From Clostridium sp. (GTDB lineage Bacteria > Bacillota > Clostridia > Clostridiales > Clostridiaceae), in assembly GCF_021372645.1 (NCBI RefSeq), contig NZ_JAJFUC010000068.1, positions 1 to 59,335 of the forward strand: a stretch of DNA of 59,335 nucleotides. Direction: 5' to 3'. Numbering within the stretch: the first letter of the stretch is position 1; each line of letters begins with the position of its first letter. The notes beneath the pieces were generated by a model, which was not told the DNA's origin, did no database searches, and worked only from the letters and a program-made list of their open reading frames with translations. This document shows positions 43,295 to 53,555 of this stretch, piece by piece. Both the position numbers and the translations under genes were made by a program.

Positions 43295-45634
43295 ATGTTA
43301 AATAAACTTAAAGAATTATTTAATACGCATGAATTATTAAGTGGGAATTATGGTATAGAAAGAGAAGGTTTAAGAGTTAATGATAAAGGGGAATTATCAC
43401 TAAAAAATCATCCAAGTGTATTTGGCGATAAGGTTGATAATAGTTATATAACTACAGATTTTGCAGAAAGTCAGATAGAGGTAATAACTCCACCATTTAA
43501 AAATGTAGAAGAAACTTATAATTTTGCAAATTTACTTTATGATATTGTAGCAATGGAGATTGGAGATGAATATTTATGGCCACAATCCATGCCTAGTATA
43601 GTACTAGAGGATAACAAAATTAAAGTTTCAGAATATAGCAGAAATGACAAGGGTAATGAAGCAAGATTATATAGAGAAAATTTAATTGCAAAATATGGAG
43701 GGAAAAAGCAACTTATATGTGGTATACATTATAATTTTTCTTTTAATGATGAATTAATTAATAAGTTGTATAATAGTCAAACTGGTAGTGAACTTTTTAA
43801 GAATACAAATTATAAAAATCAAAAATTAGAATATAAGGAATTTAAAAATAATATTTATTTAAAAATTGCGAGGAATTATCTAAGGTATAGATGGCTTATT
43901 ATATATCTTTTAGGCGCAAGTGGTGTTGTTGACAAAAGCTATATAAAGAATTGCGTAAATTCATCTAAAAAAGTGGTAAGTGATGGCTTTTCTAATGAAG
44001 GGGCGCTTTCTTATAGAAATAGTGAATGTGGTTATAAAAATAAAGTTGATTTATATCCAAACTATACTTCTGTAGAGGATTATATTGAAAGTTTAAAAGG
44101 TTTTATAACTGATAAACTTATAGATAGCCATAAAGAACTTTATAGTTCTATAAGACTTAAACCTACTGATGTCAATAATTTTATGAATTCTCTTAGCAAA
44201 GATGGAATCCAATATTTGGAGTATAGAAGTATTGATATTAATCCATTTGAAAAAGGTGGGATAGGTTTAAATGATTTATATTTTCTTCAATTATTTAACT
44301 TATTTTTGCTTATAAATGAAGAAAGTGATTATGATAAATGGAAAGAAGAAGGATTAGAAAATCAAAACATAATATCAAAGTTTGGACAAAATGATGTTAT
44401 ATTAAAGAAAGATGGAGAACTTATCTCAAAAGAGCAATGGGGATTAGAAATTTTAGAAAGTATTAAAAATTTAAATAAAGAACTTAATCTTGGAAAAGAG
44501 GAAGTTATTAATTTAATGATTGAAAAAGTTAAAAATTATAAATTAACTTATGCTTATAAGATTGAAAAAAAAGTTAAAGAAGAAGGCTATATTAATGCTC
44601 ATTTAAATATAGCCAAAGAATATAAAAAAAGTGCATATGATAATAGATTCAAATTAGAAGGCTATGAGAAATTAGAATTATCTACTCAGATTTTAATGAA
44701 GGAAGCTATTAAAAGAGGTATAAAGACTGAAGTTTTAGATAAGACTGAGAATTTCATTTCTCTTAAGAAAAATGGTCAAGTAGAATATGTTAAGCAAGCT
44801 ACTAAAACTTCAAAAGATAATTATGTGACTGTTTTAATTATGGAAAATAAGAGTGTTACAAAAAAAGTACTTTTAGGAAGTAACATTAAAGTTCCAGAAG
44901 GAATAGAAGTTAATTCTATGGACGAAGCTATGAATGTAATAAATGATTTTATTAATATGCCAATAGTAATTAAGCCTAAATCAACTAATTTTGGAATAGG
45001 TATAAGTATATTTAAAGATGGTACAGATGAAGAAAGCATTAAAAAAGCTTTTGAGCTTGCATTTAAACATGATAATACAGTTCTTATTGAAGAATTTATG
45101 AAGGGGAAAGAATATAGGTTCTTAGTTATAGATGATAAGGTTGTTGGAATACTTCATAGAGTACCAGCTAATGTTAAAGGTGATGGAATAAAATCTATAA
45201 AGGAACTAGTAGAAGTAAAAAATCAAGATCCACTCCGAGGATATCATTATGTGACACCACTTGAAAAAATAAATTTAGATGAAAATGCAGAGTTATTTTT
45301 AAAACAACAAAATAAAGATTTTAATTATATCCCAGAAAAAGATGAAGTAGTTTACTTAAGAGAAAATTCTAATATAAGCACAGGAGGGGACAGTATAGAT
45401 TATACTGATGATATTCCAGAAAAGTTTAAGACTATAGCAGTAAATGCGGCTAAAGCAGTAAATGCTAGAATTTGTGGTGTTGATATGATGCTGGAAGATT
45501 ATAGTGATGAAAACTCTAACTATGCAATAATTGAACTTAACTTTAACCCTGCTATTCATATTCACTGTTATCCTTATAAAGGAGTTGAGAGAAAGATTGG
45601 AGTAGAGGTGTTAAAGATATTGGAATTTATTTAA
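43295..45634 (+). CDS. gshF: bifunctional glutamate-cysteine ligase / glutathione synthetase
   Basis: 779 aa, usual GshF length. N-terminal glutamate-cysteine ligase domain (about 1-430: GIEREGLRVN near 19, GIHYNFSF near 144) and C-terminal ATP-grasp domain (about 485-779: VIKPKSTNFGIGI, IEEFMKGKEYRFLVI, NISTGGDSIDYTDDI, ELNFNPAIHIH). It makes glutathione in one chain. GGGGGAGG precedes ATG 43295. The link with an ArsR-controlled exporter suggests detoxification. Confidence 0.96.
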   Translation: MLNKLKELFNTHELLSGNYGIEREGLRVNDKGELSLKNHPSVFGDKVDNSYITTDFAESQIEVITPPFKNVEETYNFANLLYDIVAMEIGDEYLWPQSMPSIVLEDNKIKVSEYSRNDKGNEARLYRENLIAKYGGKKQLICGIHYNFSFNDELINKLYNSQTGSELFKNTNYKNQKLEYKEFKNNIYLKIARNYLRYRWLIIYLLGASGVVDKSYIKNCVNSSKKVVSDGFSNEGALSYRNSECGYKNKVDLYPNYTSVEDYIESLKGFITDKLIDSHKELYSSIRLKPTDVNNFMNSLSKDGIQYLEYRSIDINPFEKGGIGLNDLYFLQLFNLFLLINEESDYDKWKEEGLENQNIISKFGQNDVILKKDGELISKEQWGLEILESIKNLNKELNLGKEEVINLMIEKVKNYKLTYAYKIEKKVKEEGYINAHLNIAKEYKKSAYDNRFKLEGYEKLELSTQILMKEAIKRGIKTEVLDKTENFISLKKNGQVEYVKQATKTSKDNYVTVLIMENKSVTKKVLLGSNIKVPEGIEVNSMDEAMNVINDFINMPIVIKPKSTNFGIGISIFKDGTDEESIKKAFELAFKHDNTVLIEEFMKGKEYRFLVIDDKVVGILHRVPANVKGDGIKSIKELVEVKNQDPLRGYHYVTPLEKINLDENAELFLKQQNKDFNYIPEKDEVVYLRENSNISTGGDSIDYTDDIPEKFKTIAVNAAKAVNARICGVDMMLEDYSDENSNYAIIELNFNPAIHIHCYPYKGVERKIGVEVLKILEFI

Positions 45635-45642
45635 AATAAGAG

Positions 45643-45661
45643 GAGCTCTAAAATAGAGCTC
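45643..45661. terminator. bidirectional hairpin
   Basis: GAGCTCTA and TAGAGCTC form an 8-bp perfect stem with a 3-nt loop, between the convergent gshF and DUF4489 genes. Confidence 0.7.
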
Positions 45662-45679
45662 TCTGTAATATAATTTCTA

Positions 45680-46297
45680 TTAGCAAAGAGTTTCAACAGC
45701 TAAAGCACTTAATGTTCCATTTATTGTTAAACCAGCTGTTTCAGAAATAAAACTGCTTGGTTGGACTTTAACGGTGTAAGTTGTACCACCAACAAGTGGA
45801 CTACAATCACAATGTTGGAAACAGAAAGGTTCAGACTCTAAAGCACCAGCTAATTCAGTAAAAGTATGGGTTCCAATTGCTTGAGGAGCACCACCGTTAA
45901 CTGATTTTTCAATTATAAAGTTTAAGCTTATTAAAATATTTGCAGGTAAACAAATTAAGCCTGTAAAGCTTAAAAGAACTCGAGGATTGCACATACGTGT
46001 AGTATCAATTGATACACTAGTTATAGTCATAGGGCTAGAGAATGTTGTTGAAATTATAGGCATAGGTCCTACTGAGCCAGAACCACAAGATAATATTGCT
46101 CTGCCAGGTTCAGGAGAATGATGGCATCTGAAACTAGTATCACTAGTATCTAAAATGTTTTCAGCACCACGTTCATCTTCAAAATCACGACGTCTGCAAC
46201 TAGTTAGAGAATTCTCAAAGCCACGTTCATTTTCAGTATTACGGTGTTTAGCTAAAAAAGTTTCAAAGCCACGTTCATTTTCACATTTCATACTCAT
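45680..46297 (-). CDS. DUF4489 protein with NERG repeats
   Basis: 205 aa from ATG 46297, chosen because GGAGG precedes it. The C-terminal 150 residues form the DUF4489 domain with ILSCGSGS, DTTRMCNPRVLLSF and CFQHCDCSP. The N-terminal 50 residues carry three approximate repeats of a CENERGFE / ENERGFEN / EDERGAEN motif. Cys-rich; DUF4489 proteins are typical of Clostridium and may be surface or spore-coat-like. Confidence 0.88.
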   Translation of the reverse strand: MSMKCENERGFETFLAKHRNTENERGFENSLTSCRRRDFEDERGAENILDTSDTSFRCHHSPEPGRAILSCGSGSVGPMPIISTTFSSPMTITSVSIDTTRMCNPRVLLSFTGLICLPANILISLNFIIEKSVNGGAPQAIGTHTFTELAGALESEPFCFQHCDCSPLVGGTTYTVKVQPSSFISETAGLTINGTLSALAVETLC

Positions 46298-46618
46298 AAA
46301 TACCTCCATAAATTATCATAAGTTTATCAAAATTTTCTCCATATAATTACGTTATAAGAGATTGATTTATATTATATTGTATGAATAATATATAAAAATG
46401 TGAGGTAAAGTAATTTTAATATTTTGAGATATCATATGATTAAAATATTGAAATTATATTTCTTTGATTAAAGCAGTTAATCATGGTAAAATTCTATGGT
46501 AAGTATGTCATTTTGAATATATTTATAAAATGTAGGATATAGTATATTGAAAAATTGATTGTTCAAATCATTACGCAAAAACTATAATTGGTAATTTAAA
46601 ATATGAGGTGTGACTAAA

Positions 46619-47278
46619 ATGATAAAAAACGATTTTATGAAAGAAGTAGAAAATACTTTAAGATTAGTAACAGAAGAAGTTGATAAAAACATAATTAATG
46701 GAGATATAGAAAAAGCTAAAGAAAGAGTCAATAAAGAACTTAAAGCTTTAGTTGGAATTGATATAGGAACTGTAGATGTTTTTTCTTTTAATAGTTTAGA
46801 TGGACTTATAAGTAGAGATATGCAATATAATGCTGAAAAGTTTATTGCATTTGGATGTCTTATGAAGCTTCAAGGTCAAATTAGTAATAAAGAAAATAAT
46901 GAAAATTTTAAAATCCAATATTATGAAAAATCTCTAGAAGGTTTTTACAAGGCATATACTGAAGATGATGAGACAAATCCTAAATATTTAGATGATGCAG
47001 CAGAGGTAGCAGGAGAATTAAGCAATTATGAAATTTCGCTAGATATTGATAAAAAAATATTAAGACTTTATGAATTAGCTAATAAATTTGATAAGGCTGA
47101 AGATACTTTATTTTACATGCTTAGAAAAACTAATAATGACGGAAGTCTGATTTTAGAGGGAATGAGATTTTATAACAGACTTAAAGAAAGAGAACTTGAA
47201 GAATTAATTTTGGGAAATTTACCTTTAGAAGAAGTTGAAGATGGGATTTCAGAGCTTGAAAGAAGACTTGGGTTATAA
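46619..47278 (+). CDS. DUF6483 helical-repeat protein
   Basis: 219 aa from ATG 46619 (GAGGTG upstream). The MIKNDFMKEVENTLRLV start and the FNSLDGLISRDMQYNAEKFIAFG-type middle (shortened: LISRDMQYNAEKFIAFG) fit DUF6483 from memory. Helical repeats like TPR. Its last codons form the left arm of its own terminator. Confidence 0.78.
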   Translation: MIKNDFMKEVENTLRLVTEEVDKNIINGDIEKAKERVNKELKALVGIDIGTVDVFSFNSLDGLISRDMQYNAEKFIAFGCLMKLQGQISNKENNENFKIQYYEKSLEGFYKAYTEDDETNPKYLDDAAEVAGELSNYEISLDIDKKILRLYELANKFDKAEDTLFYMLRKTNNDGSLILEGMRFYNRLKERELEELILGNLPLEEVEDGISELERRLGL

Positions 47279-47296
47279 TTGTACCCAAGTCTTCTT
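47260..47296 (+). terminator. 14-bp terminator overlapping the stop codon
   Basis: AAGAAGACTTGGGT (47260-47273) pairs with ACCCAAGTCTTCTT (47283-47296). Confidence 0.85.
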
Positions 47297-47320
47297 ATTG
47301 ATTAATCATAAAAAAATCAG

Positions 47321-47770
47321 TTATTTTTCAAATAACTTTTCTTTTACCATCTTTAAGTTCACAACTTGTCTTGTTATTGTAGATACAAAGATTACACCTA
47401 AGGCTAGGGCTCCAGCACTAGCTAAGGTATTTAGACCAAGTTCTACAGCACCACTTACATTTCCCAGTATAGTCTCGTGCATGGTATAATACATACCAGC
47501 TCCAGGGACTAACGGTATAAGGGCACAAACTACTAAGGTGGTCACAGGAGTTTTTAAATATCTTGCACAAATTTCTGAATAGATACTAAATATTATAGAA
47601 GATATGAATAAAGATAAAATAGTACTTATTCCATAGTTATTTAAGTACAAATAACAAAACCAACTTAAGCCACCACCTATAGCTGCAAAGATTAAATTCA
47701 TTCCTTTTATATTGAAAATTATTCCAAAACCAAAAGATGCGATTAAAGCAACTATAACTTGTTCAATCAT
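47321..47770 (-). CDS. threonine/serine exporter, YjjB-like subunit
   Basis: 149 aa, four or five membrane helices. VPGAGMYYTMHETILG and the LAIGSALALGVIFVS-like C terminus fit ThrE_2 (PF12821). It forms the small half of a two-gene exporter with the upstream gene 47849-48601. GGAGGA precedes ATG 47770. Confidence 0.9.
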   Translation of the reverse strand: MIEQVIVALIASFGFGIIFNIKGMNLIFAAIGGGLSWFCYLYLNNYGISTILSLFISSIIFSIYSEICARYLKTPVTTLVVCALIPLVPGAGMYYTMHETILGNVSGAVELGLNTLASAGALALGVIFVSTITRQVVNLKMVKEKLFEK

Positions 47771-47848
47771 AAAAATCCTCCTTGTCTAACGCTAAATATA
47801 TATGAAATTCTTAATTTGTTATTTTTTTTCATCTGCCTAATGCCTAAA

Positions 47849-48601
47849 TTATTTATAAATAAATATGCTTAAGATAGCACCAGTACCAACTGCAATTGAA
47901 ATGGCAATCAAAAAAGCTTCGGAAGCTTTTGTTATACCTGATAAAAAATCTCCTGCTATAGTATCACGAATAGCATTTGTAATTATAAGCCCTGGTACAA
48001 GTAACATAATAGAACCTATAATAGTCTTATCTAAGTTAGAACATAAATTTATCTTCAAAAATATAATAGCTAAAATAGCACATAATCCACCACAAAAAGA
48101 ATTTACAAAGAATTCATTTATATTTAACTTTTGAAATATGATACTTATTATTTTTATGAAAGCACCTATTAAACTTGCAGCAAAAAAGTCTTTTAGATTT
48201 CCACCAAACATTATTGAAAAACATCCAGCAGCTATAGAAGAACAAAGTAAAGTAATTAAAGAAGAATATCTAGGATCATTAGATATTTTTATAAGATCTT
48301 TGTTAAAATCACTAAGATCTATAGCTTCAGTTTGAATTCTTCTAGAGAGATCATTGACAGCATCTATTTTATTTAAATCAACACCACGAGACGTAATCCT
48401 GTTAACAAGGGTTGCAACTTCGTCATAATAAGTAATTGTAACTATGATTCCAGTTGGGATTACGAAGCTATCTGCAGTATGGGCACCATAAGCAATACAT
48501 ATTCTACTAATAGTTTCCTCAACTCTATAAGTTTCAGCACCACTTTCTAACATGATTTTACCAGCAAGAGTAGAAATTTTAAGTAATTTATTTAAGTCCA
48601 T
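47849..48601 (-). CDS. threonine/serine exporter, YjjP-like subunit
   Basis: 250 aa. A cytoplasmic N-terminal part (ALGKIMLESGAETYRVEETI-like GKIMLESGAETYRVEE near 14-29, TGIIVTI) is followed by five membrane helices with LVPGLIITNAIRDTIAGD. PF06738 family. First gene of the pair. Confidence 0.92.
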   Translation of the reverse strand: MDLNKLLKISTLAGKIMLESGAETYRVEETISRICIAYGAHTADSFVIPTGIIVTITYYDEVATLVNRITSRGVDLNKIDAVNDLSRRIQTEAIDLSDFNKDLIKISNDPRYSSLITLLCSSIAAGCFSIMFGGNLKDFFAASLIGAFIKIISIIFQKLNINEFFVNSFCGGLCAILAIIFLKINLCSNLDKTIIGSIMLLVPGLIITNAIRDTIAGDFLSGITKASEAFLIAISIAVGTGAILSIFIYK

Positions 48602-48747
48602 ATTTTCTTCTCCATATTAATATTTTATACGTCAAATGAATTATAGCATAAAATAAAAAATTCTTATAGGAGTAAAAAATTCAATATTTAGGCATATGAA
48701 AGAAAATAACAAGTCTAAAATGCGATGTATATTTTGTCTTAAGATAG

Positions 48748-49019
48748 GTTCAACTAGATTCAGCTGGAATGTAAAATTATCAATAAATATTAAACTAGAA
48801 ATAGCTTTTAATATAAGGTTTATTAGAAGTATAAGTAGAAGTACAAATAGTGAGAATATAGGGTGAAATTAAAAAAATTACTAATAATATTAGAAAAGGT
48901 TAAAAATTAGTTGATTAATTTGGTGAGAAATCTTATAATTTGAATATCAAGTGAAACTTTTCAGGTGGAGTTTTATACGCCAGCTGAATTTAGTTGAACT
49001 TATACCCATTCAGGGTATA
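48748..49019 (+). promoter_or_regulatory. glyA promoter region and leader
   Basis: TTGATT (48911-48916), 17 bases, TATAAT (48934-48939) gives a leader of about 100 nt. A near-perfect 20-bp inverted repeat (48748-48767 with 48980-48999, one mismatch) flanks the promoter. In the leader TTCAGGTGG can pair with CCAGCTGAA, and TATACCC (49001-49007) with GGGTATA (49013-49019) just before the ribosome binding site. No known riboswitch was recognised. Confidence 0.62.
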
Positions 49020-49044
49020 AAAAATATATTGGGGTGGTAAAATT

Positions 49045-50280
49045 ATGAATTTTGAAAACATACAAAGAGAAGACAAAGAAATTTATGGCTTAATGGAAAA
49101 AGAATTAGAAAGACAACAAAAAGGTATAGAATTAATAGCCTCAGAAAATATTGTAAGTCCAGCTGTTATGGAAGCTATGGGTTCTTATTTAACTAATAAA
49201 TATGCTGAAGGATATCCAGGTAAAAGATATTATGGCGGATGTCATGTAGTTGATGAAATAGAACAAATAGCAATTGATAGAGCTAAAGAATTATTTGGAG
49301 CAGAACATGCAAATGTTCAACCACATTCAGGATCACAAGCAAATATGGCAGTTTATTTTGCAGTATTGGAGCCAGGAGACACAGTTTTAGGAATGGACTT
49401 AAGTCATGGAGGACATTTAACTCATGGTTCACCAGTTAATTTTTCAGGAAAATTATTTAACTTCGTATCTTACGGTGTTGACAAAGAAACTGAAGTGATT
49501 GATTATGAAAATGTAAGAAAAATTGCTAAGGAAGCTAAACCTAAGTTAATAGTTGCAGGTGCAAGTGCATATGGAAGAATTATAGATTTTCCAAAGTTTA
49601 AAGAAATAGCTGATGAAGTTGGTGCTTTACTTATGGTAGATATGGCTCATATTGCAGGGCTTGTTGCTGCTGGAGTGCATCCATCACCAGTACCATATTG
49701 TGATTTTGTTACAACGACAACACATAAGACTTTAAGAGGTCCAAGAGGTGGATTAATACTTTGCAAAGAAAAGTATGCTCAAGTTTTAAATAAGAATATA
49801 TTCCCAGGAATACAAGGTGGTCCATTAGAGCATATCATAGCTGCAAAGGCTGTATGTTTTAAAGAAGCATTAGATCCTAGTTTTAAGGCATATGGTAAAA
49901 ATGTAGTTGAAAACTGTAAAGAGCTTGCAAAGCAATTAATAGCAAAAGGATTTAAAATAGTATCAGACGGAACAGATAATCACGTATTCTTAGTTGACTT
50001 ACATAACAAGGATATAACAGGAAAAGAAGCAGAAAACTTATTGGATTCAGTAGGAATCACTGTTAATAAAAATACAGTACCAAACGAAACAAGAAGTCCA
50101 TTTGTAACTTCAGGAATTAGAATTGGTACAGCAGCAATCACTACAAGAGGATTTGTAAAAGAAGATATGGCAGAAATTGCAGCCGTTATAGGAGAAGCAA
50201 TAGATAACAGAGAAGGAGATTTATCATCACTTAAATCTAGAGTAGAAGTTTTGTGTGATAAACATCCATTATATAATTAA
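49045..50280 (+). CDS. glyA: serine hydroxymethyltransferase
   Basis: 411 aa, standard length. The PLP lysine is in [14 protein letters not shown] (near 228). Other blocks: [13 protein letters not shown] (near 29), [15 protein letters not shown] (near 51), [10 protein letters not shown]. Makes glycine and methylene-THF from serine. GGGGTGG precedes ATG 49045. The nearby threonine/serine exporter may be linked in metabolism. Confidence 0.98.
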   Translation: MNFENIQREDKEIYGLMEKELERQQKGIELIASENIVSPAVMEAMGSYLTNKYAEGYPGKRYYGGCHVVDEIEQIAIDRAKELFGAEHANVQPHSGSQANMAVYFAVLEPGDTVLGMDLSHGGHLTHGSPVNFSGKLFNFVSYGVDKETEVIDYENVRKIAKEAKPKLIVAGASAYGRIIDFPKFKEIADEVGALLMVDMAHIAGLVAAGVHPSPVPYCDFVTTTTHKTLRGPRGGLILCKEKYAQVLNKNIFPGIQGGPLEHIIAAKAVCFKEALDPSFKAYGKNVVENCKELAKQLIAKGFKIVSDGTDNHVFLVDLHNKDITGKEAENLLDSVGITVNKNTVPNETRSPFVTSGIRIGTAAITTRGFVKEDMAEIAAVIGEAIDNREGDLSSLKSRVEVLCDKHPLYN

Positions 50281-50316
50281 TAATTAAATCCATTACTGTA
50301 GCCTAGATATAATTTG

Positions 50317-50355
50317 AAGACTATTTCAAAATTAATTACATTTTGAAATAGTCTT
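50317..50355 (+). terminator. glyA terminator
   Basis: A 16-bp perfect stem (50317-50332 with 50340-50355) is followed by T residues. Confidence 0.92.
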
Positions 50356-50442
50356 TTTTATTTAAATATTTGTCGTGAACTTTTGAAGCATTATTGAATA
50401 TTATAGATATGAAGTAAAAAGGTTTTACAGGAGGCTTATAAA

Positions 50443-50688
50443 ATGAATCCTTTTCAATTAATTATGAAAGTTCAGCAAAGAATGCAACAAGATCCGGGTT
50501 TTGCCAATAAGTTTAATAGAGCAGTATCTGAACTAAATAATATACCAGGACTTCAACAACAGGTAATAAAAATAGCTCAAATCAATGATCAAAATCAAAG
50601 ACAACAAGTAATAGATAGACTCCCAAAAGATGCAAAAAAGGCAGTTAAAGAAATATTAGGATTATTGGATGAATATAGTCTTCTATAA
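50443..50688 (+). CDS. small helical protein, 81 aa
   Basis: Gln-rich, helical (KVQQRMQQDPGFANKF..., NDQNQRQQVIDRLP). ACAGGAGGC precedes ATG 50443. Unrecognised conserved-looking Clostridium protein. Confidence 0.7.
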   Translation: MNPFQLIMKVQQRMQQDPGFANKFNRAVSELNNIPGLQQQVIKIAQINDQNQRQQVIDRLPKDAKKAVKEILGLLDEYSLL

Positions 50689-50831
50689 TTAAGATAAAGA
50701 AGCATATTAATAAAAAAGGTGCGTTTTTTCACATACTTATTCGATATTCACAATTTAGAATAAACAATAAAGAATAATCTCGAAGAAGAAATTTAACTAA
50801 CAAATATAAAATGCCTACAAGGAGAAAGCTA

Positions 50832-50862
50832 GAGAGTCCAAATATAAAAAATTTGGACTCTC
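50832..50862. terminator. bidirectional terminator
   Basis: GAGAGTCCAAAT (50832-50843) pairs with ATTTGGACTCTC (50851-50862), followed by ATTTTTGC. Confidence 0.8.
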
Positions 50863-50938
50863 ATTTTTGCATTTTCACTTTTCGCTAAGTGATTTTTTAG
50901 AAATACTTTTAGGATTTCTTCATTAATTGTCCATTAAT

Positions 50939-51094
50939 TTAGAAACCTCTCTTTTTAGCTTCTACACCACTTTCATTTCTTCCAGGTTTTTCAATTGTTG
51001 TGTTAACACTACTTTTACCATATTGATCTTGAGTTTTGGTACCATTTCTCAAATAATTACTTTTAGAATAATCTCTTTTATTGTTGTTATCCAT
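50939..51094 (-). CDS. small hydrophilic protein, 51 aa
   Basis: Start ATG 51094 with AGGAGATG upstream on the minus strand; stop at 50939. Asn, Lys, Ser and Gly rich (MDNNNKRDYSKSNYLRNG), ending VEAKKRGF. Likely unstructured, in the style of small spore or stress proteins. Its terminator is the hairpin at 50832. Confidence 0.65.
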   Translation of the reverse strand: MDNNNKRDYSKSNYLRNGTKTQDQYGKSSVNTTIEKPGRNESGVEAKKRGF

Positions 51095-51205
51095 AAAACA
51101 TCATCTCCTTTTTTTGTACATATATAGTATGTGTAGATTAATAAAAATTAATAATGTTAAATATAGCTATCAGATAAAAAATTCTTAAGGCAAGTTTATG
51201 AAAAA

Positions 51206-51216
51206 TATGCTATAAT
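51206..51216 (+). promoter_or_regulatory. extended -10 of topB
   Basis: TGCTATAAT (51208-51216) is an extended -10; the -35 box is poor. It is about 100 bases before ATG 51319. Confidence 0.5.
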
Positions 51217-51318
51217 AAGGTGCCTTGAAGGTTATTATAATTTTAAGGTATATTTAGAAAATATAAAAAGAAATAATAATATTAAAAAATAGATTGTAAT
51301 AGTGAGGAAGATAAATAA

Positions 51319-53511
51319 ATGAGTAAAACTCTTGTATTAGCTGAGAAACCAAGTGTTGGTAGAGATTTAGCTAAAGTTTTGAAATGTAATCAAAATAAAG
51401 GTGCGTATATAGAAGGGCCTAATTATATAGTAACTTGGGCATTAGGCCATTTAGTAACCTTGCTTGATCCTGAAGGTTATGGAGATAAGTATAAGAAATG
51501 GAGCATGGAAACACTTCCAATGTTACCAAAAGCCATGAAATTAACCGTTATACAGAAGACAGGTAAACAATTTAATGAAGTAAAGAAGCAAATGCTAAGA
51601 CAAGATGTAAGTGATTTAGTGATTGCAACAGATGCAGGACGTGAAGGAGAATTAGTTGCAAGATGGATAATTGAAAAGGCTGGATTTAAAAAGCCAATAA
51701 AAAGACTTTGGATATCATCACAAACAGATAAAGCAATTTTAGATGGATTTAAGAATTTAAAACCAGGTTCAGCTTATGAAAATTTATATAAGGCAGCACA
51801 AGGAAGAGCAGAAGCAGATTGGATTGTTGGACTTAATGTAACAAGAGCTTTAACTTGTAAGTATAATGCTCAATTATCAGCAGGAAGAGTTCAATCTCCA
51901 ACTTTAGCTATGATAGCTCAAAGGGAAGAAGAAATTAAGAATTTTAAACCTAAAGATTATTTCACAATCATAGGAAATACTAATAACTTCTCTATAGAAT
52001 GGATTAATAAAGATAATACTAATAGAACATTTGATGAGAATTTAGCTAGCAAAATAGTTGGAGCAATTAAAGGTAAAGATGGGGAAGTTATTGAAATTAC
52101 AGAAAGTAATAAAAAGCAATATGCACCTGCTCTTTATGATTTAACAGAACTTCAAAGAGATTGTAATAGGATTTTTGGATATTCAGCAAAGCAAACTTTA
52201 TCTATAATGCAAAGACTTTATGAAAATTATAAGGTTTTAACATATCCTAGAACTGATTCAAGATATATAACAAGAGATATAGTTCCTACGATAAAAGATA
52301 GATTAAAGGCAATTTCGGTTTCAAATTATGCAAAAAGTGCAACTGAAATATTAAAGGGAAATATTACTGCAAATAAAAGCTTTGTTGATGATAGCAAGGT
52401 TTCAGATCACCATGCAATTATTCCAACAGAACAAAGAATAAGCCTTGGAATTTTAAGTTCAGAAGAAAGAAATGTTTATGATTTAGTAATAAAGAGATTT
52501 TTAAGTGTATTGCTTCCACCATTTGAGTTTATTCAAACTGGAATTAAAGTGCAAATAGGAAATGAAACCTTTAGAGCTAAAGGTAAGGTTATAACCTCTA
52601 AAGGTTGGAAGATGGTTTATGACAAAGTAGATGATCTTGAGGAAACAAGTGAAGAAGGCATGTTAAAGGAACAAGTCTTACCAAAGCTTGTTAAGGGAGA
52701 TAAGATTAAGGTAAATAAAGTTGAGATTAAGAAACATCAAACTAAACCTCCTGCAAGATTTAATGAAGGTACACTTTTATCTGCTATGGAAAATCCACAA
52801 AAGTATATTAGCATAGATAAAGAAGCTGCTAAGACTTTAGGTGAAACAGGTGGCCTTGGAACAGTTGCAACAAGAGCAGATATTATAGAAAAATTATTTA
52901 ACTCTTTTGTAATAGAAAAAAAGGGGAAAGATTTAGTTCCAACATCAAAGGGAAAACAACTTATGGAACTTGTACCAAAGGATCTAAAATCACCACTTTT
53001 AACTGCTAGATGGGAAAAAGAGCTTGATGATATAAGTAAAGGAAAGACAGATGTTCATGATTTTATAGGAAGAATGAGAAATTATGCAACAGCTTTAGTT
53101 CAAGATGTTAAATTTAGTACAGATAAATATACTCATGATAACTTGACTGGTAAAAAGTGTCCAGAGTGTGGTAAGTATATGCTAGAAGTTAAAGGTAAAA
53201 ATGGTGTAATGAACGTATGCCAAGATAGAGAATGCGGACATAGAGAAAGTGTATCAAGAGTTACCAACGCAAGATGCCCTGAATGTAAAAAGAAACTAGA
53301 ACTTAGGGGACATGGAGATGGTGCCATATACGTTTGCCCTGGCACTAATTGTAACTTTAGAGAAAAAGCTTCTCAATTTAAAAAGAGATTTGATGGAAAA
53401 GGAAAAGTTGACAAGAGAGAAGTAAATAATTATATGAAGAAAATGAAGAAAGAAGCAGAGGACTTTAATGATAATCCATTTGCTGCACTTTTAAAGGATT
53501 TTAATAAATAA
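51319..53511 (+). CDS. topB: DNA topoisomerase III
   Basis: 730 aa. N-terminal TOPRIM (VLAEKPSVGRDLAKV near 5, DAGREGELVARW near 106), active Tyr in TYPRTDSRYI (near 310) and two C-terminal zinc ribbons (CPECGKYM near 614, CPECKKKL near 653). Type IA enzyme that unlinks DNA. Start ATG with GTGAGGA upstream. Confidence 0.97.
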   Translation: MSKTLVLAEKPSVGRDLAKVLKCNQNKGAYIEGPNYIVTWALGHLVTLLDPEGYGDKYKKWSMETLPMLPKAMKLTVIQKTGKQFNEVKKQMLRQDVSDLVIATDAGREGELVARWIIEKAGFKKPIKRLWISSQTDKAILDGFKNLKPGSAYENLYKAAQGRAEADWIVGLNVTRALTCKYNAQLSAGRVQSPTLAMIAQREEEIKNFKPKDYFTIIGNTNNFSIEWINKDNTNRTFDENLASKIVGAIKGKDGEVIEITESNKKQYAPALYDLTELQRDCNRIFGYSAKQTLSIMQRLYENYKVLTYPRTDSRYITRDIVPTIKDRLKAISVSNYAKSATEILKGNITANKSFVDDSKVSDHHAIIPTEQRISLGILSSEERNVYDLVIKRFLSVLLPPFEFIQTGIKVQIGNETFRAKGKVITSKGWKMVYDKVDDLEETSEEGMLKEQVLPKLVKGDKIKVNKVEIKKHQTKPPARFNEGTLLSAMENPQKYISIDKEAAKTLGETGGLGTVATRADIIEKLFNSFVIEKKGKDLVPTSKGKQLMELVPKDLKSPLLTARWEKELDDISKGKTDVHDFIGRMRNYATALVQDVKFSTDKYTHDNLTGKKCPECGKYMLEVKGKNGVMNVCQDRECGHRESVSRVTNARCPECKKKLELRGHGDGAIYVCPGTNCNFREKASQFKKRFDGKGKVDKREVNNYMKKMKKEAEDFNDNPFAALLKDFNK

Positions 53512-53519
53512 TAAATAAT

Positions 53520-53555
53520 AAAGGTAGAACAATGTGTAGTTATTGTTCTACCTTT
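53520..53555 (+). terminator. topB terminator
   Basis: AAAGGTAGAACAAT pairs with ATTGTTCTACCTTT (14 bp). Confidence 0.88.

Noticed and set aside
48946-49044. Glycine, SAM or THF riboswitch before glyA
   Set aside because: The leader lacks the conserved core sequences of these classes.
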